From NCBI GenBank assembly GCA_028717055.1, contig JAQUOO010000070.1, forward strand, positions 1 to 6,191: DNA of 6,191 bases, in the 5' to 3' direction. Under the pieces are notes generated by a model. It did not search any database, was not told the DNA's origin, and worked only from the letters and a program-made list of their open reading frames with translations. Numbering within the stretch: the first letter of the stretch is position 1; each line of letters starts with the position of its first letter. Shown here in pieces: positions 1 to 4,837 of this stretch. The DNA comes from Candidatus Omnitrophota bacterium. Lineage in GTDB: Bacteria; Omnitrophota; Gorgyraeia; Gygaellales; Profunditerraquicolaceae. Both the position numbers and the translations under genes were made by a program.

Positions 1-214
1 TAACTACGACAAAGGCCAGCAGCACCGAATATACCGCGCCCATTACCCCAAGCAACGGATCTGCCACGTCATGATGCAGCCGTAACTTGTTATGCGGGAT
101 GAAATGCCTGACGACAAATAGGCCTAGCAGGGTTAGGCCTACCGCCCCTCCTACTACTGCTAACCCCAAAACAAAAAAAGGAACCTCCAGCAATATCCTC
201 TGCATTATCGGCAT
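1..214 (-). CDS. DUF4239 (bestrophin-like) membrane protein, 3' end cut off by window edge
   Basis: This is the N-terminal 71 codons of a gene that runs off the left edge. Translation from the ATG at 214 gives a hydrophobic segment at about residues 7-34, then a basic stretch (RHFIPHNKLRLHHDVADP, residues 37-54), then a second hydrophobic segment containing GAVYSVLLAFVVV. That layout (TM helix, short linker with an HxDVA-type motif, then a GxxYxVLLAFVVV helix) is the N-terminal signature of the DUF4239 family, integral membrane proteins described as bestrophin-like; their function is not established. The start is well supported: the stop codon of the preceding gene overlaps a Shine-Dalgarno in TAAGGAGACAGAATG, 9 nt from stop to start. 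It is the last visible gene of the PilZ-led operon. An alternative start at 205 (second Met) is less well placed relative to the GGAG. Family assignment is from recognition only; the C-terminal half is not visible. Confidence 0.75.
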   Translation of the reverse strand, partial: MPIMQRILLEVPFFVLGLAVVGGAVGLTLLGLFVVRHFIPHNKLRLHHDVADPLLGVMGAVYSVLLAFVVV

Positions 215-226
215 TCTGTCTCCTTA
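215..226 (-). promoter_or_regulatory. Shine-Dalgarno overlapping the upstream stop codon
   Basis: The sequence TAAGGAGACAGAATG places GGAG 5 nt before the ATG at 214 and shares its first bases with the TAA that ends the upstream gene. This decides the start of the DUF4239 gene and suggests translational coupling to the gene before it. Confidence 0.6.
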
Positions 227-631
227 TTTTCTTATTATCCTGAAAGAAATAAAACTCTTATCGCTTTTTTGCCCGTCAGAACCAACCATTACAAGGCTCC
301 AGGTATAAACCTGCCCGTCAATGAATAAGGCCGAATCGATTTTAATCCCTGACTCTCCCGGCGATACATCCTGCTTGAAAATCAAACCGGAAGCATACAT
401 ATTGTAACCTTTGTATAATTTAAAAATAAAACGGTTCGTCCATACATAATCATTCAACCATCGGAATTCCAAAGGCGCATTTCCTTCCAGGACAACCGTA
501 TCGTAAATAGGATAAAGCAGGCGGGGCGCAGGAATATTGTCGCCGCGGCCGGGAGCTTTATGCCCGCCAGAAAACCCGCAAAGCAGCAATGAAACGCAGA
601 CTAATGAAATGGCCAGAACCTTATTAAGCAT
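224..631 (-). CDS. Secreted small protein with a probable FN3/Ig-like beta-sandwich, unknown function
   Basis: I do not recognise a named family. The 135-residue product starts with a typical export signal: Lys4, then a hydrophobic core at residues 5-18, then a Gly/Ser-rich region. Cys18 lies at the end of the core, but the preceding residues are LLL rather than the small residue expected in a lipobox, so cleavage by signal peptidase I near SGGHKA is at least as likely as lipidation. Residues 34-134 read like one beta-sandwich domain: a proline-led strand (PRLLYPIYDTVVLEG), PLEFRW, a series of alternating aromatic strands, QVYTWSLVMVGSDGQKS and a closing strand SFISFRII. The pattern 'P.LL.P....V.G...L.F.W ... 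Y.W.V...D..G..S' is common in FN3/Ig-like repeats of extracytoplasmic proteins. Its ATG abuts the stop of the DUF2062 gene (TAAATG, no gap), so translation is probably coupled. The protein is probably periplasmic or surface-attached; role unknown. Confidence 0.7.
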   Translation of the reverse strand: MLNKVLAISLVCVSLLLCGFSGGHKAPGRGDNIPAPRLLYPIYDTVVLEGNAPLEFRWLNDYVWTNRFIFKLYKGYNMYASGLIFKQDVSPGESGIKIDSALFIDGQVYTWSLVMVGSDGQKSDKSFISFRIIRK

Positions 632-1126
632 TTATTTGAGATTATCCGATAAATTATTCCGAAGCCTTCGTTTAAGCACTGCTAAAGCTATAAAATAAGA
701 AATCAATCCCAAACACAATGAAACTATAGCGTATCCGCATACAACCGGAAGAACAATCCTTAAAATAGAACCGCTGAAGAAATCCCGCCAGGCAAAGTTA
801 TTGATAGTTAAGGCCCACTCGCTTTTTAAGCCCTGCCAGCTAATTCCAAATATAGCAGAACCGATTTTAATTGCCAAGAGAAAAGTTGCCAGGCTAAGCC
901 AGGTATTGGTAAGGATACTGCCGATAAGGGCGCCGGCGCGGTTTACTTTAAAAAGTAACGCCAAAAACAAAGCTGCCAGAGGCCCTGTCCCCGGCAGGAT
1001 TCCGGTAAACACTCCCAAGCCGAAACCCAAAGCTACTTTTTGCGGGGTATCGTTGATTTTAAAAAGCTTTTGATAAACAAGCTCCTTGATTCTTATAAGC
1101 TTGTCGAAAAACCCGGCTCTATTCAT
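632..1126 (-). CDS. DUF2062 family integral membrane protein
   Basis: The 164-residue protein carries the DUF2062 signature at residues 27-93: TPQKVALGFGLGVFTGILPG, then an Ala/Leu-rich helix, a KVNRAGALIGS stretch and a TNTW segment where family members usually have NP(x)T, then further hydrophobic segments. I see about four hydrophobic helices (about 33-60, 66-95, 120-150, with the first likely split at the ILPG turn) and a basic C-terminus (LKRRLRNN) expected to face the cytoplasm. DUF2062 proteins are inner-membrane proteins of unknown biochemical function, sometimes fused to or beside glycosyltransferases, which suggests an envelope role (family knowledge, weak). Length is normal for the family. 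The ATG lies inside the last codons of the radical SAM gene (8 nt overlap, AAAAATGAATAG) and has no clear Shine-Dalgarno, so it probably depends on translational coupling. Confidence 0.85.
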   Translation of the reverse strand: MNRAGFFDKLIRIKELVYQKLFKINDTPQKVALGFGLGVFTGILPGTGPLAALFLALLFKVNRAGALIGSILTNTWLSLATFLLAIKIGSAIFGISWQGLKSEWALTINNFAWRDFFSGSILRIVLPVVCGYAIVSLCLGLISYFIALAVLKRRLRNNLSDNLK

Positions 1127-2105
1127 TTTTAAGAACTGATTTTATATTTACTCCCGCAAACCTTTCCGAACCGAATGACTCCTGCACCCAGCCGTTATGC
1201 AAACCGTATTTTTCCAGCATATCCTGCGCCTCTTCATATTCGCCAAGCGTCAACCGGCGGCCTATCTCCTTAAATTCGGCAGCCCGGTGATACGGCAGAT
1301 ACTGGCTCATCAAACTGACATAAGTATCGCCGGAAAGCTCTTCGGAAATAAACTGCATTATCTTCTCCGTTCCGCTGACTTTATTCGGCAAAACAAGATG
1401 CCTTATAATCAAACCCCGCTCGATTATCCCGGATTCATCCATCCTGGCTATCCCCGCCTGGCGAAACATCTCTTTTACCGACTCCTGATTATTCTCCGGA
1501 TAGCCGGGGGCGCCGGAAAACTTAACCGCCTGTTGGGCATCGGCATAGCGCATATCCGGTAAATATATATCCACAATCCCATCCAGCAATCTTATTATAT
1601 CGGCTGATTCGTAACCGCCGGTGTTATAGACTAACGGAATATTCAGGCCGCCGGAAACGGCGATTTTCAAACTCTTAAGGATTTGGGGTAAAATATGAGT
1701 CGGGGTCACTAAATTGATGTTGTGACAGCCCATCCCCTGCAGCTCAAGCATAAATCCGGCCAATTCCTCGAAACCAACCTCCCTGCCCTGCCCGGTTTGG
1801 CTAAACTCATAGTTCTGACAATATACGCACCCCATATTGCAATTCGCAAAAAATATCGTTCCGGAACCGCGTGAACCGGAAATAGCCGGCTCTTCGCCCT
1901 GATGCGCCATATAACTGTAGACTTTAGGTTTTAAACCTGTCCGGCAAAAACCCTTTTTACCGCTTAAACGGTTGACTTTGCATTTCCGCGGGCAGAGAAC
2001 ACAGGATTCCAAAGACGCAAAGATCTTATCGATTACCTTATCAAACGCGCCGCTTTGGAATGACTCCAGATAAACAGGCTTATTTATCTTTGGTTTGTTC
2101 TGCAT
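1119..2105 (-). CDS. PflX-like radical SAM protein (COG1313, pyruvate formate-lyase activating enzyme-related)
   Basis: The product is 328 residues from the ATG at 2105. A cysteine cluster comes first, at residues 35-54 (CVLCPRKC then KKGFC), followed by the radical SAM motif Cx3Cx2C at C89, C93, C96 (CNMGCVYCQN) preceded by GSGTIFFAN. These three cysteines would bind the [4Fe-4S] cluster that cleaves S-adenosylmethionine. Further family landmarks are NLVTPTH (131-137), YNTGGYES (160-167), VDIYLPDMRY (178-187) and LVLPN (237-241). This is the COG1313/PflX group, related to activating enzymes of glycyl radical enzymes, but its substrate is not established and no glycyl radical enzyme is visible here. 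Length and domain order look complete. I chose 2105 because family members begin roughly 35 residues before the first cysteine. The longer ATG at 2252 would add 49 residues that only re-read the DUF4416 gene in another frame. It overlaps the end of that gene by 26 nt and has only a weak GGGA upstream. Confidence 0.88.
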   Translation of the reverse strand: MQNKPKINKPVYLESFQSGAFDKVIDKIFASLESCVLCPRKCKVNRLSGKKGFCRTGLKPKVYSYMAHQGEEPAISGSRGSGTIFFANCNMGCVYCQNYEFSQTGQGREVGFEELAGFMLELQGMGCHNINLVTPTHILPQILKSLKIAVSGGLNIPLVYNTGGYESADIIRLLDGIVDIYLPDMRYADAQQAVKFSGAPGYPENNQESVKEMFRQAGIARMDESGIIERGLIIRHLVLPNKVSGTEKIMQFISEELSGDTYVSLMSQYLPYHRAAEFKEIGRRLTLGEYEEAQDMLEKYGLHNGWVQESFGSERFAGVNIKSVLKNE

Positions 2106-2607
2106 ATAATTCCCGGATCCGGTTAAATATTCCGATGTGCTCTTTGCTTCGGAAATCAGGGTAGGTCCACTTCCAATCCTGAAAACTTTTATCCTGATAA
2201 AATAAAGTAATCTCCGCGTATATCCCTTTATCCAGATATATACGGTGGACATAATCCTTGGTTGAAGCCAAAACGAGTTTGGCCGAATTCAGATAACCCG
2301 GGTCAATATTGACCGAGCGCTTTTTACCGTTGGATAATTTTTCTTCGATTCTGTTGGTAAGGATTTTTATTTTTGCGATTTGCTGCGGCTTGATGAGCTT
2401 AGCGAAACTTACGAATACCCTCCAAAGCCCCGAGCCCAATTCTTCTTCATAATAGCTGGTCGAGGTAAAGGGGATTATCCTGCTTTCAAAATCAGTCTTT
2501 CCGAAATGCCCGGTTAGGAGGCGTTTGGCCTGCTCAAAAAATATTTCTTCCTTGAAGATAAAACCGATGATGAGTTTAACGGGCTTAACAGGGGCTATCT
2601 TCCCCAT
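2080..2607 (-). CDS. DUF4416 family protein
   Basis: The 175-residue soluble protein matches DUF4416 along its whole length: PVKLIIGFIF near the start (8-18), SRIIPFTSTSYYEEELGSGLWR (42-63, the FTxTxYYxxELG block), SFAKLIKP (67-74), KRSVNIDPGYL (96-106), LVLASTKDYVHRIYLDKGIYAEITL (111-135) and WTYPDFRS (147-154). The biochemical function is unknown. The invariant YYE, NIDPGYL, H-R-Y and WTYPD blocks suggest a conserved binding or catalytic site, but that is inference. It starts 3 nt after the stop of the preceding PilZ gene (TAAGGCATG) in the same frame; TAAGG is too close to act as a good Shine-Dalgarno, so reinitiation is likely. In genomes I recall, DUF4416 is often found in anaerobic diderms and thermophiles, next to housekeeping genes. 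Confidence 0.88.
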   Translation of the reverse strand: MGKIAPVKPVKLIIGFIFKEEIFFEQAKRLLTGHFGKTDFESRIIPFTSTSYYEEELGSGLWRVFVSFAKLIKPQQIAKIKILTNRIEEKLSNGKKRSVNIDPGYLNSAKLVLASTKDYVHRIYLDKGIYAEITLFYQDKSFQDWKWTYPDFRSKEHIGIFNRIRELYAEQTKDK

Positions 2608-2610
2608 GCC

Positions 2611-2994
2611 TTACTTTAAAGAAGCTGCTGGGGAAACTTTTTGCGGCAGGAATTGCTCGATGTATTCGTTTATCACCTTGCGCTGGGAATTGTTTATCCG
2701 GTTAAAAAAGATAGCTATATTGAAACCGCTCTTCTCCTCTTTATCCTCGGTCCTGACAATTACCCCTTCGCAATCGATCGTGCGCTTGGTTTTACCGGCT
2801 TCTTTTTTCAGCGGAAGGGTCAATTTAATCGCCACTTTCGTAAACGGAGGGATATATTTCTTTATCCGGCAATACGCTCCCACGCAGCTGATATTCTGGG
2901 TAGTGGTCGAAAAACCATAGCCGTTGGCCGCTACCTTAAAAGGCAGTTTCTGCTGGAGCCGGGGATGTTTTCTTCTTTCGATTCCGGATGTCAT
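2611..2994 (-). CDS. PilZ domain protein (putative c-di-GMP receptor), second copy
   Basis: The 127-residue protein is a stand-alone PilZ domain. The N-terminal arginine motif RxxxR is present at R8-R12 (ERRKHPRL) and the second c-di-GMP-binding motif (D/N)xSxxG at N34-G39 (NISCVG). A beta-barrel-like alternation follows (VAIKLTLPLK, TIDCEGVIVRTED, FNIAIFFNRI), then a C-terminal helix (QRKVINEYIEQFL). Both motifs are intact, so c-di-GMP binding is predicted from family knowledge. PilZ proteins act as cytoplasmic adaptors controlling motility, pili, exopolysaccharide or transcription; the partner is not visible here. The ATG overlaps the stop of the small zinc-finger gene in an ATGA arrangement, so the two are co-translated. 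It differs clearly in sequence from the other PilZ protein in the window (3203-3550), so this is not a recent duplication. The C-terminal tail after residue 117 (PQKVSPAASLK) looks disordered. Confidence 0.9.
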   Translation of the reverse strand: MTSGIERRKHPRLQQKLPFKVAANGYGFSTTTQNISCVGAYCRIKKYIPPFTKVAIKLTLPLKKEAGKTKRTIDCEGVIVRTEDKEEKSGFNIAIFFNRINNSQRKVINEYIEQFLPQKVSPAASLK

Positions 2995-3182
2995 TCTTTA
3001 TTTTCAGCCTTGGATTTCTTGATAAAACTCAACCAGCACTTTTTAGTGCAATAGTATTTTCCGTCGCGGTAATAACGCCTTATTTTCTTAATCGGCTTGT
3101 TACAGTTTAAACAATTAGCCTGCTTCTCTTCCTTGGGCTTAGCTTCTGCTGCCGCCTGCGTTTTAGTCTCTTCAGTTGCCAT
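2991..3182 (-). CDS. Small zinc-finger-like protein (TRASH/treble-clef-like CxxC...CxxxC)
   Basis: The 63-residue product has a low-complexity Ala/Lys/Glu/Thr N-terminus (1-22), probably disordered, and a cysteine motif C24-x2-C27-x17-C45-x3-C49. The core reads CLNCNKPIKK then YYRDGKYYCTKKCW, with a Lys-rich end. The spacing and the 'Y..G.YYC...C' pattern resemble TRASH/YHS-type treble-clef metal-binding domains, so a structural Zn(2+) site is likely; the match is by pattern only. The surplus of lysines (about 17 of 63) could favour nucleic-acid or acidic-partner binding, but this is inference. It sits 20 nt after one PilZ gene and overlaps the next PilZ gene by 4 nt (ATGA), so the three are almost certainly one translated cassette. 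A purine-rich AGGAAAAAC lies upstream of the ATG, rather far for an ideal ribosome site. It is short but supported by the coupling and the conserved-looking motif. Confidence 0.8.
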   Translation of the reverse strand: MATEETKTQAAAEAKPKEEKQANCLNCNKPIKKIRRYYRDGKYYCTKKCWLSFIKKSKAENKE

Positions 3183-3202
3183 AATCTTTGTTTTTCCTTT
3201 CC

Positions 3203-3550
3203 TTAAAACCTGTTTACCTGCATATTGATATAATCCTGCAAATAATTCTTTTCCAGCGGGTCCATCTCCACGAATTCCACGCCCAAGCTATTGCGGTAAG
3301 AACGGGGCAAAGACTGGCACCAGGCCACCTTGCCGACCGGATGCAAGACTTTCGAGAGGACATCGATTTCCAGCATTAACGGCGTTTGAGGGGCGATATA
3401 CCTATCGGAATTAAAGCCCACTCCGCCGGAGCTGATGTTATTGGAAACGACATTGGCGAATTCCGAAGCGGCTCCCCTTACAGAGTAGCGCATCTGCGCC
3501 CGCAAACCTATCCTTTGAAATCGCCTTCTAACTTCCTGATTTTCCAGCAA
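3203..3550 (-). CDS. PilZ domain protein (putative c-di-GMP receptor), TTG start
   Basis: This 115-residue stand-alone PilZ domain has RxxxR at R9-R13 (RRRFQR) and NxSxxG at N38-G43 (NISSGG), followed by VGFNSDRYIAPQTPLMLEIDV, a VGKVAWCQSL strand and LGVEFVEMD, which is the usual PilZ barrel order, then a short helix (KNYLQDYI). Both c-di-GMP-contacting motifs are complete, so ligand binding is predicted. No output domain is attached, so it presumably works by binding a partner. The start codon is TTG at 3550: GGAG at 3558-3561 lies 7 nt upstream, and the RxxxR motif begins 9 residues in, as is typical. No ATG before R9 is available in this frame. It is the first gene after a near-consensus sigma70 promoter, so it leads the operon that runs to the left edge of the window. 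Confidence 0.9.
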   Translation of the reverse strand: MLENQEVRRRFQRIGLRAQMRYSVRGAASEFANVVSNNISSGGVGFNSDRYIAPQTPLMLEIDVLSKVLHPVGKVAWCQSLPRSYRNSLGVEFVEMDPLEKNYLQDYINMQVNRF

Positions 3551-3557
3551 GTTTTTT

Positions 3558-3561
3558 CTCC
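3558..3561 (-). promoter_or_regulatory. Shine-Dalgarno deciding the TTG start of the first PilZ gene
   Basis: On the minus strand the sequence reads CGGAGAAAAAACTTG, giving GGAG with a 7 nt spacer to TTG. This supports the non-ATG start at 3550 and argues against a downstream start that would remove the RxxxR motif. Confidence 0.65.
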
Positions 3562-3594
3562 GAATAAAGAAACTTATTCCTTAACTCTAAGTTA
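3562..3594 (-). promoter_or_regulatory. Two small inverted repeats in the leader of the PilZ operon
   Basis: Two short palindromes sit between the predicted transcription start and the Shine-Dalgarno. TAACT-TAG-AGTTA (3594-3582) lies at or just after the predicted start point and could be an operator half-site pair. GAATAA-GTTTCT-TTATTC (3579-3562) directly abuts the GGAG and could form a weak hairpin near the ribosome site. Both are AT-rich and short, so chance occurrence cannot be excluded. Neither is followed by a T-run that would make it a terminator. Confidence 0.35.
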
Positions 3595-3596
3595 GG

Positions 3597-3625
3597 ACTA
3601 TAGCACAATTTCCAAAGTATGTCAA
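3597..3625 (-). promoter_or_regulatory. Near-consensus sigma70 promoter of the PilZ-led operon
   Basis: On the minus strand a perfect -35 box TTGACA (3625-3620) is separated by exactly 17 nt from a -10 box TATAGT (3602-3597; one mismatch to TATAAT). Transcription would start near 3590 and leave a leader of about 40 nt before the TTG codon of the first PilZ gene. The promoter lies in the 88 nt gap after the HEXXH gene. No convincing terminator lies between that gene and this promoter, so read-through from the upstream unit may add to it. Confidence 0.8.
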
Positions 3626-3638
3626 TCCTGCTCTTCCC

Positions 3639-4253
3639 CTATCTTGCCAATTCGCCGCCTGTTTGTTTGCGCAGCTGATATTCGACATAACCGGCTAATA
3701 CCTCCTGAACCTTTATGGAAGGCTGAACCACAAAATAATGGTTTATAATGGCATGCCCTATTTCGTGGCCGGCTATCCCCTGCCGGAAACTTGAAGCCGC
3801 AAGATAAATAGTATTAAAACTATAGATATAGAAAGATTTCGCGTCGCCCAAATCTTTGTCGAAAATCTTCCGGTATATGCCGGCCAATTGCGCCTGGTCT
3901 GCGCAGATTTTAATATTCCCTTTATAGCTGTATAACTGCATATCCAGTATTTCACAGACGCGAAGAAAAAGCGTATCCAGCGCCTCGGCCAAACTATAGC
4001 CATTGCCTAAAGCCGGAGGCTTCTGTTCACCGGCCAGGATTCTTTCTCCTGCGCTGACGTTTAACTGTTGAGCCAAAGCTAAAGGATCAAGTTGAGGGGA
4101 ATAATAGATGGTAAAATACCGGCTTTCGATACTGGAAGCAGGGCCAAAACCATCGTCTACGACGTCATCTGCCGCGGCCAACGAAACACCCAAGCAGATA
4201 AATAACGCAGTTACAGCAAAGCAAAGAACCTTGTTGAAAACAGGTTTGGGCAT
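3639..4253 (-). CDS. Secreted HEXXH putative metallopeptidase (gluzincin-like)
   Basis: The 204-residue protein starts with a signal peptide (Lys3, Lys8, hydrophobic core 9-25, then SLAAADD giving an AxA-type cleavage near residue 28), so the mature part is periplasmic or secreted. The zinc motif HEIGH is at 163-167 within GIAGHEIGHAIINHYF, followed by QEVLAGYVEYQLRK, where Glu184 (or Glu191) could be the third zinc ligand as in gluzincins of the peptidase MA type. The upstream part has a strand ESRYFTIYY (43-51) and YSYKGNIKICAD, then FNTIYLAASSFRQGIAGHE, which matches the usual strand-loop-helix approach to the active site of small MA-like proteases. It is not one of the well-known named families; substrate unknown. 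It may act on envelope proteins or be a non-proteolytic scaffold. Its ATG overlaps the HAMP gene's stop (TGATG, 1 nt) with no Shine-Dalgarno, so translation is coupled. It is the last gene of this unit. Confidence 0.8.
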   Translation of the reverse strand: MPKPVFNKVLCFAVTALFICLGVSLAAADDVVDDGFGPASSIESRYFTIYYSPQLDPLALAQQLNVSAGERILAGEQKPPALGNGYSLAEALDTLFLRVCEILDMQLYSYKGNIKICADQAQLAGIYRKIFDKDLGDAKSFYIYSFNTIYLAASSFRQGIAGHEIGHAIINHYFVVQPSIKVQEVLAGYVEYQLRKQTGGELAR

Positions 4254-4837
4254 CAGGTTTTAAAATGATAGACGCGCTTGCTTAATTCTTCGGCCAACTC
4301 CTTAAATTCTTTTAGGGCATAACGCTTATCCGCAGGAAGCTCTTCTTCCGATATGCCTTTAAGTTTCTCTTTTAACAACGCGGCGCTCTCTTTAAGCTTG
4401 CCCATCTCCTGGCGGGTTTCGCGGATCATACCGTTAAGGATTCCGGCGACATCGTGCAACTGGTCGCACTCGCGAATGCTAAAATCCAATGAAAAATCCC
4501 CCCCGCCTAAAGTTTCCAATACTTTCTTGAAGCGGAAAAGCGGCCCGGATATCTTATGCGAAACAAGCATAGCCAGGACAGCCGCGGCCATCCCGATAAT
4601 AATCGTTACGATTATCACGGTCGGCAGAAGCAAAGGCAGGATAGCGTCGGCAGTGGTGCGCGCTACCACGCGGGAATTATGAAACACAACGGTAGTCGAC
4701 TGCATAGCCAACAGATACAATACAACAGTAGTAATCAACCCTCCCAATAAAACCAGGATACCAAATCTTAAAATAAACCAAAACTGAAATTTCTTGTCGA
4801 TAAGATAGTTACGCCGCTTATGCCCGCTGTTTTTCAT
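4253..4837 (-). CDS. Two-TM HAMP domain membrane protein without an output domain
   Basis: The 194-residue protein has a basic cytoplasmic N-terminus (KNSGHKRRNYLIDKKFQ), TM1 at about 22-44, a very short external loop (about 45-66), TM2 at about 67-92, and then a HAMP domain at about 93-142. The HAMP is seen from SHKISGPLFRFKKVLETLGGGDFSL, with the conserved proline after the TM (P99) and the connector leading into the second helix with DQLHDVAGILNGMI. Residues 143-192 are charged, heptad-like and probably coiled coil. There is no histidine kinase, methyl-accepting or GGDEF domain, so this is a HAMP-only protein. Similar short HAMP proteins with 'KRRNYLIDKKFQ'-type N-termini are known in several anaerobic diderms. 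It may relay membrane or periplasmic signals through protein contacts. The gene has an excellent ribosome site (GGGGGGAGAA before ATG) inside the end of the preceding gene (ATGA overlap). The neighbouring lipoprotein and peptidase are candidate partners. Confidence 0.85.
   Translation of the reverse strand: MKNSGHKRRNYLIDKKFQFWFILRFGILVLLGGLITTVVLYLLAMQSTTVVFHNSRVVARTTADAILPLLLPTVIIVTIIIGMAAAVLAMLVSHKISGPLFRFKKVLETLGGGDFSLDFSIRECDQLHDVAGILNGMIRETRQEMGKLKESAALLKEKLKGISEEELPADKRYALKEFKELAEELSKRVYHFKT

Noticed and set aside
569..631. Lipobox at Cys18 of the secreted beta-sandwich-like protein
   Set aside because: The residues before the cysteine are LLL, lacking the small residue normally required at -1, so I call only a signal peptide.
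1197..1562. Plus-strand open frame of 121 codons opposite the radical SAM gene
   Set aside because: It is antisense to a conserved enzyme, with no domain signature of its own.
2106..2252. N-terminal extension of the radical SAM gene to an ATG at 2252
   Set aside because: The extra 49 residues only re-read the conserved end of the DUF4416 gene in another frame and show no family similarity. The ATG at 2105 gives the normal distance to the first cysteine cluster.
2641..3054. Plus-strand open frame of 137 codons opposite the second PilZ gene
   Set aside because: It is an antisense shadow with no recognisable domain, while the minus-strand frame has clear PilZ motifs.
3562..3594. Intrinsic terminator for the HEXXH gene in the 88 nt gap
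   Set aside because: The palindromes are AT-rich, short and not followed by a T-run, and they lie downstream of the promoter rather than before it.
3773..4003. Second minus-strand frame inside the HEXXH gene
   Set aside because: It is a frame-shifted re-reading of the putative peptidase, rich in Trp and Arg with no plausible fold.
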